Shown here piece by piece: positions 41,481 to 55,335 of a stretch of DNA of 64,000 nt. A program made the position numbers and the translations under genes. How positions within the stretch are numbered: position 1 is the stretch's first letter; each line of letters begins with the position of its first letter. The notes under the pieces were generated by a model. It was not told where the DNA came from. It searched no databases and was given only the letters and a program-made list of their open reading frames with translations. Source of the stretch: Phalacrocorax aristotelis. Its lineage: Eukaryota > Chordata > Aves > Suliformes > Phalacrocoracidae. The stretch is from assembly GCF_949628215.1 (NCBI RefSeq), contig NC_134277.1, forward strand, positions 124,917,963 to 124,981,962, written 5' to 3'.

Positions 41481-44400
41481 CAAAATCAGAAATGTGTCAT
41501 CCTATTTCTAATATACAGAATTGTGGAAGAATGCTAAATGGTCCACGTTGACCTGATTAGGATGTCATAGGAAAGCATCAGCCAAAGAGTGATTGATAGA
41601 TAGTGGAAAACAGACACCCAAAGAAACATACCTAGTAAAAGGCTGCCTCTTACCTGGAAAGAAGATGCTTGTCCTAATTTGGGTTCAGCTCCCACCTCTG
41701 CTGTCTAGGGTGCAATATTCAGCTCTGCGCTGGGGCAGATTATCAGCCCATTACCAGCTATGTAACTGTCAGCCAAGCAGATGTAACTTTTTGCATCCTT
41801 TTTTTTTTTTCCCTGGTTAGTAAATTTGGTTTCATTTTAAGAACTGCTTTATTTAGTGCATAAAGGTGTTACCATCACCTTTAATTCAAAATTAAGAAGT
41901 TGAGATGACAGAGTTAAGATCTATGAGAAGATGTGGAATGGTATTGACAGAATTTTCTTTCCAAAAGTGCAGAGACAGTTTAATTTTTCAGATGTGAAAA
42001 CATCCTAGAATTGTTGTGGTGGTAAAAATTAAAGGTTCTGTAAGTTAGCTGTTAAGAGTCTTTTTGTCAACTTATCATGAGGATCTACATATGACAGTTC
42101 ATTTTCATTTCCTTTTATTTTTTTTCCTTCTCCGATTTACAAGCAAAACATTCCTTTTCAATTTTGTAAGGCAGATGATCAGTTAGTACCTTTGTGGTAC
42201 GTTTTGCTGTTATTGATACAGGTGCTCCAAAATAAACAGCTAATTTCTGAAGTTGGAAATTTTTCAGGATTCTTTGTATGCTTTGCAATCCCGGATAAAG
42301 GCATGTTTGGCTAAATCTGCTTATCTTTTACACAGATAGTCTGGTTGGAATTGCTATACAGCGTTGTTGCCAGGTATTTCTCAAACAAGAATCTACATAT
42401 ATTGTTCATAAATTCGTTGGATTAAAATTTGGTGATCTCTCTTCTAAAGACCCTTGGAACAAGTTTTTTATCAGAAGATCATACCAAACAATAAAGCTTG
42501 TTAAGATTTCAAGGAAGCAGCTTTTGAACGTGGGAGTCCAATTTAAAGGCTGTTTTTTATAACAATATATGAGTTAGAGTATAATATTTATTGGAGTTGG
42601 GCTGAAAGACTTCTGTGAAGAGGCTTGACTTATCAGGTTACATGATACTTGCAGAAAATATCTACTGTGTGCATAACTATGCAATTTCTATTACTTAAAA
42701 GGAATTTTCAGAGTACTTCTCTTTATTATTACCCATGAGAAAATAAATCCTGTGGATTTTTGCTGTTTCATTTTCAAACTATTTTTTATAAGTCTGTTAC
42801 CAAATATTTTACATTGTCCTTGGTCTTAGACACAGCTTCTCCAGGGAAGGGTGTTTGAGCATGACAGACTATAGACTAAATCTCTCTATCTGTACCCTAC
42901 CGCAGGCCACCATGTACTCCAGGTCCTACAACTTGAGAGAAATAAGCTGTGCCCTTTAAGAACTATCATTGTCTATTATCCTTCCACATTTCATCATCTG
43001 GGATACTGAGGTCTCTTCACTCCTTCAAAGGTGCAGATTGTGTTACCTTAATCCCATACTGGTATACAATAAACAAAATTCCAGAAATGTACTGTTTCAA
43101 TGTCAATTCCACGTCTATCTGTTTCAGTAACAACTGTTGTGTATTTTACATACTCTTCCCAGTTAAACTCATCACTAACATGATTCCAAACACCTGAGGG
43201 CAGTAGGCTGAAATAGAATTACAAGCATAAAGTCGTCAAATTCTGCTGAAGCAGCGTTCTTATGTGGGATTTGGCATTAGTCTCTTTAACAAGTGGAAAA
43301 AGCAGTGGTTGATGCTGTGAAGGTGCATGCCTATGTATAGCAGTGAGTTATTAAAACTATGACCATTACCAGAACTTTTTTTTTAAAAATTACAGTATTC
43401 ACTAGTCCTTGGAATCATTCTTGGTGTCCTCTAACAGAGAAAAAATCCTACAAGTTGGGTTTTTTTAAGAGAACTAAAAATTCTCACTAGAAATTATTAT
43501 ACAGTAAATCAAATTTGTAACTTTTCTAAACAGTCAACAGCATCCTGAATGCCAATATATTATTCCATTGTATTTATTCTTATGCATCCATCTTCCATAA
43601 AGCATCTGACTTTTTCTAAGTTACAGTTACATCTTCATACTCCACTTTTTTTTCTTTGACCCTTCTAATTATGGGAAGCATGAGAAAGCCGACCTTCCCT
43701 TTCCTCGCCCTCTTCATTGTACATCAGAAGCCAGTATTCTTGTCTGCTGGAGTTTAGACAATGTCAAAGTGGAGGGGGGGAAAAAAAAAGAAAAAGAAAA
43801 ACAATAACTGGGGCTGTCTGCCCATCCTTCCACTGTGTGAACAGGGAGGGTTTGAGACTTAGCATTTTTCATGGAACAGGATTGTACCAAGACTTAAATT
43901 TAAAAAATAGTGTTTAGAAACCTCAGTAAAGGGAGTGATTTTGGTGGGATTCTTTTAGAAAGACACCTTAAGTATGGATTACTGTACACAGAACTGGTAC
44001 CAATTAAATAAATCTTTTTGTTTAAAGTACAGCTATGAATGTAAACCAGGCTTTAGCTACTAATACCTAGATGCATCAGCACAGTTTTAGGTTCCTACTT
44101 TAAAACATTGGCCAATAAATCTGGGCATGTTGTTTAGTGCTGTGAATTTATCATGAGTAGAGTGTCTGCAACAGAATTTACTTTATTAGATAAAGTTCTA
44201 TATTTATCGTCTGTGGCTGTTCATCTTGGAAAGAGAGATGGGCTACTTGAGTAGAAAACTGGTATTTATTTCCTACAATTCTTAATGAAAAGAAAAATAG
44301 TTTTACTGTTACTTTGCCATTTGATTATAATTGGGGTTTTTGGGGGAGGTGTGTCTGCGACTCAGTATGATTGCATCTTTTCATTACTTTGCTGGGAACT

Positions 44401-45673
44401 TTTCTTAAATGTTTTTAAAATATGTGTCTAAAACGGTAGTTATGTATTAAGGTATAAGGTAACTTCAAAGATAGCTTTAAGAAAGATATACAGGTTTAAA
44501 TTATCTTTGTCTCAAAGTTTATTTGTTGATTCTAAAGGAATTAAATTGATAAATGCAGTGCTCAGGTAGCACCCTGTGACATTTTAACCTGGGTTCAAAG
44601 CTTCTCTTGTAGTTCAGCTCCCTCAGAGAACCTTTGATGTTCTTACATCCAATCACCCCTCATCTGCTATTGTCTTACATATTTACCTTCTGGAGTTTAT
44701 TTAGGAAAGGTATTCTAGGATGTAGCAGAGTATCTTAAATCAGAACCCTGGTAGGGTAGAGATGCTTACAGATCTGTTAATCACCTGTGATCTGTCATGT
44801 ACTTAGATATAAATTGCAAGGTTGAAAACTAAAGATATATGATGCTGGGTTATTAAAAAGTGAGGAAGAAACTGGATGCTTCCTTGAAAAATATCTATCA
44901 TTTTCTTTTTGTAATGATTTTCAAACTTGAGTATTGATTTTAATTTTTTTAACTCCAGCATTTCAGTTAGAAAGAATTCCTTGAAACTGGCTTGAAAAAT
45001 AAGTTTTTCAACATATAGTTACTTTTGTATCCCTTATAATTTTCAATATTAGATTTTCACAACTTTGTGTGATCAATTATAATACGTGCATGTAGAAGAT
45101 TTGCTGTCCTGTTCACTGGAAATATTAAATAGCTCATGAGGAATTTGATTCTAAAATGAATGGAACACCTGCCTTCTTTTAATCACAAGGCTGACCAATG
45201 GGACTAATGTACTTTATGCATGAGGTTGAAAATTAAACTGTGAAGACTTAGCATAATCTGAGTGTGCAATATGAAAACAGAATTACATAGTTATAAGCTT
45301 TTCTTGAGGGGAGCACTGCTGAGAGATTATTTGTTTGCATAGTTCCCGCATATAAGATTTATATATTGAATTTTATTTTAGAAATGCTTTTTTAAATTCC
45401 ATGCAAGAAACATTAAGGTCAGCTCAGTGAATTCACTATTTTGCCTTAGGGATCTACAGAGAGGGATTATTAAATATTCTTGAGGGCTGAGTTTAACACA
45501 GGACATCATTTGTCTTCTGCAGTTTCTGAATAGCAATTCCTAAGTTAACAAAGCCATACTGTGAAATTGAAATGGTAAAACAAAGATTTAAGTATGGAAT
45601 GAAGAAAAATCAGCAGGTTAGTTTTAAAGTCAAAGCTAAATTTTAGAATAATTTTTCATTAAAGTTTAGAAAA

Positions 45674-46500
45674 CTAAGGTTAGAAGGAGCTTCAGGGGTT
45701 GACTAGTCTGCCCCCTCACAGGTTGCCCAGAGAGGCTGTGGAGTCTCCATCCACGGAGATATTCAATAGCCTTTTGGACATCGTCCTGGGCAACCGGCTC
45801 TTGGTGGCCCTGCTTGAGCAGGAGGGTTGGTCTAGATGGCTCCAGAGGTCCCTTCCAATCTCAACCATTCTGTGATTCTGTGACGTGATGCAAGGTCAGC
45901 TGTAGGTGTGCCATTCTTAATAGGTGTTTGTCAGCCTGTTTTTAAAATGCATTTGTTCTCTATTTATAAAAACTGGAGGGGTTTGTGTTCTCCACAGGCA
46001 ACATATTCCAACACTTCACTGTCTTCTCCTTTAGACTATTTTGCTTATCATTAAAGCTAAATTTTCCTTAATACAGTTTAAGTATGTCATGATTTTCTGT
46101 CCTGTCCTCTGTGGTCATTACTCTGTCCTCCACCAACCCTCTAGGAACATGAAGACTGTTACTTTGCCTCCTTGCTTTTAAGTTCCTCATCTTTAACACT
46201 GATTATTGCTACCTCATTAAAATGCCTTGCATTTGTCCATGCTGAATTTTATCCCGTTATGTTTAAGCCACTTGTGTAATTTTCAAGATAATTTTAATTA
46301 CAGTCTTGTTCTTGAAACTCCTTGATGCCCCTCCCCACTTCTGGAATTTTGCAAGTTTAATAAAAATATACCCTCTTCCATTTTGAGTGGTTAAAAGTTT
46401 AATTTTACTGCTGGTTGATCCATATAAAATGCCAGTCTATTTGTCCTTCCATTTTGAAAGTTCACCATGATAAACAATCTCTGATTTTTGTTTCACAAAA
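45674..46500 (-). mobile_element. Old CR1 LINE remnant, minus strand, interrupted by a younger CR1
   Basis: Read on the + strand, the blocks follow the reverse complement of a CR1 element from its 3' end inward. The order is 'ggttagaaggagcttcag' with 'gactagtctgcccc' (45676-45718), then after the interruption 'ggtgtttgtcagcctg', 'gcaacatattccaacactt', 'gaacatgaagactgttac', 'cttgcatttgtccatgctg' and 'gcaagtttaataaaaatat'. The last blocks correspond to the antisense of the reverse-transcriptase region. It is highly decayed, with no open frame. The identification comes from collinear remembered family sequence, and the right boundary is approximate. Confidence 0.55.
45719..45883 (+). mobile_element. 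CR1 LINE, truncated 3' end, nested in an older CR1
   Basis: About 165 bp match the 3' terminus of an avian CR1 subfamily: 'ggttgcccagagaggctgtg', 'gagatattcaatagcc', 'cctgggcaaccggctc', 'cctgcttgagcaggagg', 'cagaggtcccttccaa' and the tail 'attctgtgattctgtga'. It is 5' truncated. On both sides the sequence continues as an older CR1 in the opposite orientation, so this copy inserted into it. No obvious target-site duplication is seen, which is usual for CR1. Confidence 0.9.
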
Positions 46501-49500
46501 AAAATACTTATGACGAAATTACTGCGGAAATTCTCTGTGTAAGTTTTGTTACGGTAAAAAAAGGGTATCTGTGAAACTTAATGCAAGCAACATGTGTATC
46601 TCTAAAGACTGTACATATTTATAGAGGATCTTATCCTGAAGGTTTCAACACTTCTATGCAAATTACATATAAGGGAATCCTGATCACAAAAATGTAGTTG
46701 TTGCTTGGAGTGGGTGTAGCTGTAGTTTAATAGTTCGCAAGTGGCACTACCCAGAGTTTAAAAATGCAAAATAAATTTTTTAAAAAGTGTTATTGTTCTG
46801 GGGGCTTCTTAAATTCCTAAGGTAAGAGCCTGCAATTAGCCAGTATGAAATCACTGTGTAAACAAAACTATAGAGAGTCAAAAGAAATTATCCAAACTGG
46901 AATTTGACCTATACTGAGTCAGCAGTATCAATACCTTTATTTTTATAAAAAGGTAAAAAACTTTTCTTATCAAATGATGAAGATTTTTTGTATTATCCAA
47001 ATTTGAGTCTTTAGATATATAAATTAATTTTTCAATATTTCTTAATTTGTTTTTTTCTGAATAGTTTTGTATCTTGTATATTTTGGCAACAAATAGAATT
47101 TATAAAAGGAATAACTATCTGATTCATTCACTTATTTATTAGTAGAGTAACTATAAAAATCAGTTGACTAGTCATTATTTGCTAGTTTGCTTTTCTCGTA
47201 CTCAGAGAAGTTGGTACTCATTTAAAATCAAACTTCAGCTTGCCATCACACTTTTTGTAGTGAAAGTAATGAAAAAAAATCAGATGCGCTAGAATTGGTT
47301 ATATAGTCATGTGTACTATACAATAAGTGCTGATTTATATACAAATACAGCCGTTGTTGTTCTGTCTGAATGATTTGCCACTTCACAGTTTTATGGGATC
47401 CATGTGGAAAAAGGCAATTAAGCTTAGAAGAGAGGAGAGTTAAGCTCAGTTCCAGAATAGTTCACAGAATGCACAGAAGTGAAGGTTTAAATTTGGCTTG
47501 GGTTCCTTACTACTCATTTTCTTTTGGACCATTGGTTTGCCCTTCTCACAACTGACCGTAATGAGTCTGTTGTTGCTAATCCCTGACTAGTCACCCAACC
47601 AAAGGCAAATCTGCTGAAGAGTCCTGATGATGCCCTGATTCCCCCAGAGTTTTAGCAGGGATGTGGGGGAAAGAGAGTCTGAGACCAGTATCTTTTGGTT
47701 CAGCATGGAACTGCACTTAAAACTGGAGAGGGGAAAAGGAGAGGCACATGATCCAACACCTTTTTCTGCTCTCCTGCAACTTTGGACAAGTTAGTTAAAA
47801 CATCTGTTTGTCCTGAGTTCCCAAAGGTCCAGAACAGTGTTGGTGATGTTAACGTATCTTTGTAAAGCATTTATTAGATGAAAAGTTGCATATAAGTGCC
47901 ATTTGTAGTGAGATGGTATACAAAAGCTGGGTTTGGAAAAAGTATGAAGTAGTTTTTTTCAGGATGTACTCAATTACAAGGTAAGAGCAGTAGGTAGAGA
48001 CCTGATAAACACGACTTTTAATTGATCATCTAGTGTTGCAGTCACATAGAATCTCTCAAGGAGTGCTATATCCCATCACTGTTTCGCCTTAGTTCTTGAT
48101 ACAGTGGCTGTTCAAAATTATGTTCAGTTCAGCTTGTGACAAAGGGGTGAAGCTGCAGCGGCTTCTGTGTTCTTGGTGTGCTGTCTCAGTCATATACCCT
48201 TCAGAGTCTCCCGAAATGGTAGTTCTCAGCTTCTTCCTTCCTGGACCACTCTTCTGTTTAGACATGCAGTTATTCCATGGAACTCTGGTCAGAGCTCCTC
48301 CTCTTAGATTTACCCAAAAAGGTGGTTAAACATTTCATGTTAAGAACTTTGTTTTTTAAACAATTTGTTGCTGTGGAATTTATACAATTTATTTTTAATT
48401 AACTTTCTAGGAAATTGTCTTTATACTATTAACATTGCACACAACCCTTCTTCTAAGATTCAAGCTGGCTACCCATTTTTAAATTATTTTTAACAGAGCA
48501 GTGGGTAATAATCAGTTCTTGAAAGAAAAGTTTCCCTAATGAATGTATCATGTAGACTTAATGATTCTAGCTAGAAATTTAAAATATAACCTTGAATGCT
48601 TTGTGATCTTCCTAGTGATATGTCCAGATTACTTCTGGTGCCATGTACTGTATTTAATTCACATTATTATTTAAATTCTTTCTGTAAAAATATATTTAAT
48701 TAAGGTTTTAACTAAGATATATCACTGAAATTTACAGAGCTAAAGAAGTAATTTATTCACAATATTTGCTATCAAATTCTGTCATACAGCTATGTCTTTC
48801 TACTCACCTCTTATTTCAGTATTGCAGGATAGATTTTGCCCTACGCCTATATAGACAATGACCGTATCGTATAGCTGTTCTGTGGATGAAATCACATTAA
48901 ATATATGTGAACCTATAAACTCTTCTTCTGTGAGAAAAGATGAATAATAATCTGTGCTTTGTAAAAGTAGCCAATAATCAGCAGTCTGTGTCCCTAATCT
49001 TTATAATAAATGTTTTTTAATCCTATCTAAGTATACATCTTAGGCAACTATATACTTTAGTATTACATGGTATTTAAAGTTTTTGTAAGCAGTGCCGTTT
49101 TAGCTGTCTCACCACTCACTGCTGCAACACTACTGGTTTTTAATTGTTTTAATTGTAGTACTATAAGAATAAATAAGTGTTGTATACCTCTTCTCACCAC
49201 TATGGTTTTAATCTAATAAACTCAACCTGTGCAAGGACACATGTAGCAAGCTGGGAAAGTATTTCTGCAAGGGCTGTGCAAGTAATCTTCTGCTTCTGTT
49301 TGGGACAGCATCTGAAAACATATCACAATCTACTAATTTTCAAATACAGATTTCTTCAATTTCTGTTTCATTGAAAATCTCTAGCAAAGGGAAAAATAGC
49401 TTAGAGTACTTTTTTCCTTTGAATAAGAAAATGACAATGCATGTATACTAGCCGCTTGCGGGTACCTATGAGTAGCAGTGGTTTCTTTTGTTTAAGGAAA

Positions 49501-52500
49501 TTTTGAAAGGTGAAATTTGAAATTTCAGGCTCAGCTAATGACATAAAAAGCTGTGGTTTATAAACGCATGCATAAAGTCACTAACCATACTATCAAATGT
49601 TCTGTAACTTAACTGTTTAGTGGAAAAAATACCTATTGAGTGTTTCACCATTTTGTGTGCTTAACAGTAAGAGTTCTCTTGAGACATAAACATAAACCCC
49701 ATGTGCATCTGTCAAAGGGATTCCCCAGATTCCATACTCACGCCTGTATGTAATTTGGTAACTGAATAACTTTATCTTCTTGTTTCAATTTCAGATTAAT
49801 TTCTTGCTCCTGTGAAGTGAAGTTCCTATAGGCTAGTGTGTAGCCAGTGCTGTCTTATGATTCAGTATCTAGTTAGGGAAAGTTGACAGACGAGTGGGTC
49901 TCCATTAATACGGAACCCTTCCCAAAGACAAGTGATACATCCACCCTTAGTTCTGTAATCGCATATTTAAACAAAAATGAGTTGACTGTATTTCAGAATG
50001 TTTCAGAAGCTGCAGCCTGCAACAATCCTAAGAATTAGTTTGAAATCATTCATACAACTGCCAAGTTATGCACAACTGTTACTTACTCAGATTAAATCTT
50101 TGTTGCTTGGATTTTGTATTAAATTGGCCTGACAAGTGGCGAAAAATGCATGACTGCACTGTTGCAAACTCAAAAGGAGATTTAAAACCCTTCCCCGCCC
50201 CCCCCCAACGAAAACTGATTGCATGAATAGATTTGCCTTTTATGGAAAGGAGATAATCAGTGCAGCTTGATTTTTACTTATCAGAAGTTCAGGTCTGTGC
50301 TGTGGCATCTACTGACTGCTGGCTAGGAGTATCTGCAAAAAGAAAAATGCTGAGGAAATGTATTAATTGGTAATTAAGAAATGAGCATGTGAAGAACAAA
50401 GAAAACACTAAAAGCAAAAGTAGTAGCTTAATAATACTTCATGATACTGAAAGAAAAAAAGGACAGATAGCAGGAGGTATGCAACTGTAGGTAATCTTTT
50501 AGTGCCAGAAACACATGCTTGCTGATGTAACTACATCTTCACTAGCAAGGTTTTCGTGCTTAGACAGGCAGCAGGGTAGTTTTACTGCTAAATGGATCTT
50601 GTGTTTAGCTGGCCTAAGATTTAAATAAAAAAACAACCACCAAAACAAAACAAAAAACCCCAACTTTTTAGCTCTGCCAGGTTCTGAAAGCTGCCAAGAA
50701 ACCTCTATATTATGCCCTGTTCCAAACACTGATCGTGCACACACGATCTGGCCCTGAAAGGAACTGCAGGTCCTTCCTGAACAGGACGTGTTGTAGTGTT
50801 GGCTACGAGCTCAGGCTTTTTTCTGTGCTTAGTTGCAGTGCAAGTTAGATTACTGAAGTGTTTCAGTTGGACTTTAAAGAATACATGAGAATTACTAATA
50901 CGTTAGAAGGCTGGTTCTTCTTCCTGATGAAACATAAAGTGAGAAAAGTCATTCCCTGAAAAGTTTTTATTTTTCTATTGAAAAAATAATACTTTTCTTG
51001 CAAGAACCTAGCTGAAAGTATTCAATGGCAGCATGTCACAAATATAGTCTAACAAACAGTAACAAGGTTACCTAGGACAATATAAAATGTTTACATCTGT
51101 CAGTGACATGCTGCAGATATATGACTGGTTTTCTTCAGAAATGGTCCATTTGAAAGCCAAATGTAGCATTTTCTTCATTGAAGTACCATTTGTGCTGCAG
51201 AAAAAATTAATCAAGCAGCTACAGAATCCTTTACAGCTCTGTACTTTCCTGGTCACAGCATGTCTGTGAGGCTCCCTTAGCTGGCAGCTGCTCCTCCCAG
51301 CAGCTGTAGAGTTTTTAGCGGGGTAGTTCTGAGGCCCCAGCAGGTAGCAGGTTGGCTGTACTACAGATGATGGCTTTTGGGGAAAATGGGCTCCCTCTGG
51401 TGAGTGCTTGGGTGGTTGTCAACTGAACTACCTAGGTGTTTTGGCTTGTCTCAGCTCAGATTTTATTTCTAAATGGACTATCACAGCGCTTGAGCACCCA
51501 CATGCACCCACATGCACTGGCGTATAAAGTGTTGCTAGCAACTGTCAACACTTGTCTTTATTTCCTGAAATGGCATAGGTCTTGCCGTAGTAAATCTTGC
51601 AATTTTGGACTAACTGGGAGGGAAGGCTAGGAGACTGCTGGAAACAGATGCCTTTGGAAACGTAGGTATTGCAGTTGTGTGAGCTAATTTTGGTGTGATT
51701 TAGTTCTAACTCCGGCCTTAGTAAATCACCGTTGTAGGTGGTTAATATTTCTTAGGCATTTTTTGGTTTATCCTGTGCTGAATGACTGATTACCTTTACT
51801 TTTTGCGGGATGCTGGTGTGAACCAAAAAAACCACAAATATGCTTTGCTTTTGTACCAAGTATATTTATACACATGTAAACCCATACACTAAAGCTCGGT
51901 AGTCCCCTACCTTGCTTCATTAATTCAAACCTCTCCAGGCTTTAATTGTAGAAGCAGTCAACACAGTTCATCTAGATACTACATAAACTGTCTCCTAAAG
52001 ATTTGACTGAATTTTTAAAAGCTGAAAAGGTCATTAAATTTCTCATTGAAGCAACATTTCTAAATTGAATGTTCTCACAACATCTACATCTAGAGCCCCG
52101 TTAAACGGGCATTCTATCTTAATGGAGCCGGTAAACTGGAAATAGCTGGGCAGAAATCACCTTAGGTCTTGCAGGTTGTTTGCAGTAGGAGTGAGGATCT
52201 CTAGTTCTTGATCTAGCTACAGAGTAGGTTTATTGAAATTCCTGGGTTGTTTTTTTTAAAAAAAGTTTTCAGTTCTGTGTGATAACTGCTCTCTCATCCT
52301 TTCAGTAAATACCCTTCAAAGGGCATTGTGAAGATAAAAAGGTGATTTTAAGGGGACAAAGGAGGAGGAAAGGGGGCTTTCGGTTCTTAGGTTTTATTCA
52401 AACAGAAATAGGCCACGCAAGTAAAATAGATGTGACTGCTGAATCGCAGGCTAGATAATTCTAAGCATATTCAAGCCCAAGTAATAATGTCTGGATTAAA

Positions 52501-54664
52501 AAAAAAAAAAACAAAAAAAACAACCCACACCACAAAACAAACAAATAAACCAACCTGTATTGCTCAATTTAGCTTGGAGGTTTTGCAGATTAGTTGTCTT
52601 TTTTGTTTAAAGTTGCTAGCCACATCAGGGATGATCCATGAGGGGTAGAGTTCCCTTCTCACTGCTCGGTGGAAGTCAAAGGTGTTCCGAACATTGAGTA
52701 CTAATGGATACCAGGCAGACAAATTGTAGACTTCGTTGTACTTCACTGTAAAGCAAGCAGATGTCTGCCACTGAAAGTGCTGCGAGTTTGGTAAATAGTG
52801 TTAGAACCATGATCGGATGGACTGCTTTGGATTTGGAAGTTGTGCAGGTGTCTTCTTATTGTTTATGACTTTATATGGTATTTCAAGGGAAAGTTATGGT
52901 TATTGTAATCTTAATTAATATTAAAATAATAAAAGATTAATAAAAGAATAATAAAATAATATTAAAATTAAAATTTGCTTTGTGTATTAACAGTAATCAA
53001 GTAACATAAATACCAGAAAACTAAACACTTGAAGCTATCGAAAAGTGAAACCAAATTTATTTCCTGAACCTTCTAACTGCCCATTCTTTTTCTTTTTGTA
53101 TTTTATTTATCTCGATAAATGTCAGATGTCAAAAGCTATAGTGCACTTAATCACTGAATGTAATTGCAAAGATACAACGAAAACCCAGAGCATTTCCAAT
53201 GGACAAATTTTAAAATTACAGCTTCAAATGAACCGATATTTTGCTTTGCAAAAACAGCATTCAATTTTGTATTCATATGTCCTTGTTAGAAAGAATGCCC
53301 TTTTTGGTCATGTAAGAACAGGTATTTTTTAACATTACTGCTGCATCTAGTGTCAGGGAAGAAAGGGCAGCGGCGACTTTTTTCTGAAAAATATATGTAT
53401 CATATTGTCCACCTTGGCAAAAGGTTTTATTCAACTTTAGTGTTGTTGAGGGTTTAAATCCATTCTTAATTTCTCTCTGATCTTACTTGTTCATCACTTG
53501 ATTAATCAGAACTGCAGATGGCAAGCCGTTGATGTTTGGATTATCATTTAATAGTTTTGTTAGTATCACTAACATACTTCTGCCAAACTGCTAGCATAGG
53601 ATTGTTTCCATATGGTGAAAACCCAGATCATCTCTTTGGTGACCGTAATTGGCATGGTGGAACAGTAACTGCCCAGCTCCAGGCCGAGCCACTTTCTCAT
53701 TTGTATAATGCCACAATTTTATTCTGGCTAAAGACAAAGAACTTTACGCTTTGAAAGTAGTGTGAAATATTGCTGCCTACTAAAGGGAGCAATATATAAA
53801 TGTACACTACAAGACTGCAGTAGCATGACACACAGTAGCATAGTCCCCTTCTAGAGAACATCTTATTACATTCATTCTTCTGGCCTTAATAAGGATACTC
53901 TGGGAACTGAGTGATGCCAAAGAAGAAATTTATTTCACTCCTGTGTAACTGGGATCAGCTTTTTAATCGTACAGTTATATGACTTGCTTCTACCACGCCA
54001 GAATCAACCTTACATTAGTCCAAGTTTGCAGTAGCTCCACTGACATAAAACCAGGATAAATATAGAGGCTGGGCCAAATTGTTTAGTTCAGTTCAGATCC
54101 CTGATCTTTTGGAGCGGCTCCAGCATTGTATAAAGCATTCTTTTCTTTTTTTTTTTTTTTTCTTTTATGACTTGTATGTGCTTAAGTATGAAAGCTAACA
54201 GGATTTCTGTTCTTGGAAATTCAAGCGTAGGGGGGTTCTGCCTGGCCCCAGCTATTGTACTGCGTCGTGGGCAACTTGCTCGCGAACCGAAGAGCAGCGA
54301 AACTGTAATGAAGTTGGGAACTCCCTGTGAAATCAAGCTGTTGCTGATCAATTTTACAGAGAGAAACGCAGCAACTCTGTGATCTTAGTCTCATGAATTA
54401 ATCTTTACATTAAAGGAGTAGATAAATTTATTAACATAATGGTTGATTAGCCTTGGGTCTAGATTACGGGTTTTCTTGAGGAAAGTGCTATTTCTAGGCT
54501 TCCTTTAAATGTCATTTAAGCTGAGTAGCATTTGCCATTGACTTTACCGGAATTTCTTTGGGTCCAGGTATTATCTCTCTGGAGTAGATATTACAGAAGC
54601 ACCCAGCACTCGTGTCAGTTAAACACGCCATTTCCCGCTGATTCCCATACATTTGATTTATGTC
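46501..54664. other. Intergenic gene-desert segment, no gene seen
   Basis: AT-rich, CpG-poor DNA without a supportable gene. It contains simple-sequence items: a C9 run at 50198-50206, a 10-bp tandem duplication GCACCCACAT x2 at 51494-51513, an A-rich tract at about 52498-52545, an AT-only-like stretch at about 52913-52975 and a T16 run at 54146-54161. Open frames are below 100 codons and unrecognised. Base composition changes abruptly at its right end. Confidence 0.7.
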
Positions 54665-55335
54665 TTCAGGCGGTGGTAGAGAAGGCGTTACAGCCACATT
54701 AAAGCCAAGCCCGAGCAGCCCCGTCGGCGGCAGACTTAACTCCTTCCTAGGCGAAAGCGCGGCGGAGGCTCTCTCCGCACCCAGGGTCCCCCCGAGAGGG
54801 CTGCGGGGCAGCGGCGGGCGGCCCGAGGGAGGGCGGCGGGGAGGCGGCGGGGGCGGGAGCCGCGCTGCCCCTCCTGCCGGCCCCCCCCCCCGCGCCCCGC
54901 CCGGCCCCCAGCCCGCCGCTCTGCCCGGGGGCCGCCTCGCTCCCCGCGGAGGCGAGTGGAGCCCCGGAGCGCGGGGCGCGGCGTGGGGAGCCCACTCGCG
55001 TCCGCCGGGAGGCGAAAGCGCTCTTACCTCGGGGCGGGAGCCCTGCGCGTCCCTCTCCCCGCGCCGGACGCCCCTTGGTCCTGCAATGCGGGGTCACCGT
55101 TGCTTAGCCCACCCCAAAGAGGCCGCGCAGGGCTGGTGCGGGCAGCTGGGTGTGCGGAGCAGCGCTGTGCCCCTAGCCCCGCGCCCGGACCCGGCACGCC
55201 CGGGGCGCAGTGCCGCTTTCCACGGGGGCGGCTCCGCTCCGACTGCGCGCAGCTCCGCGCAGCGAGCTTTTGCGGGCCTGGGTGTGTGGGTGCGGCTGCT
55301 AGGCAGCGACTTGCGGGTTAAACTGACGCAGGTGA
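54665..55335. promoter_or_regulatory. CpG island about 3.5-4.2 kb upstream of SOX17; possible distal promoter
   Basis: About 670 bp of very G+C-rich, CpG-dense DNA begins abruptly after 54 kb of CpG-poor desert. A 227-codon + frame and a 116-codon - frame cross it. Both are low-complexity Pro/Gly/Ala/Arg translations typical of GC-rich non-coding DNA, so I call no protein. Mouse Sox17 gene models carry non-coding first exons within a few kilobases upstream of the coding exons. By analogy this island may be an alternative SOX17 promoter. It could equally serve a divergent non-coding transcript. A donor-like CAG|GTGAAC occurs at its right edge, near 55330. Confidence 0.6.

Larger units (their letters stand above)
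35791..45673. other. Intergenic gene-desert segment, no gene seen
   Basis: This is AT-rich DNA without a supportable gene. It contains several small local duplications, listed separately (36711-36782, 40065-40100, 41425-41480), and a G/A tract at about 43770-43800. The longest open frames (about 106 codons at 36563-36883) come from the 36-bp duplication being a multiple of three, not from coding constraint. Confidence 0.7.
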
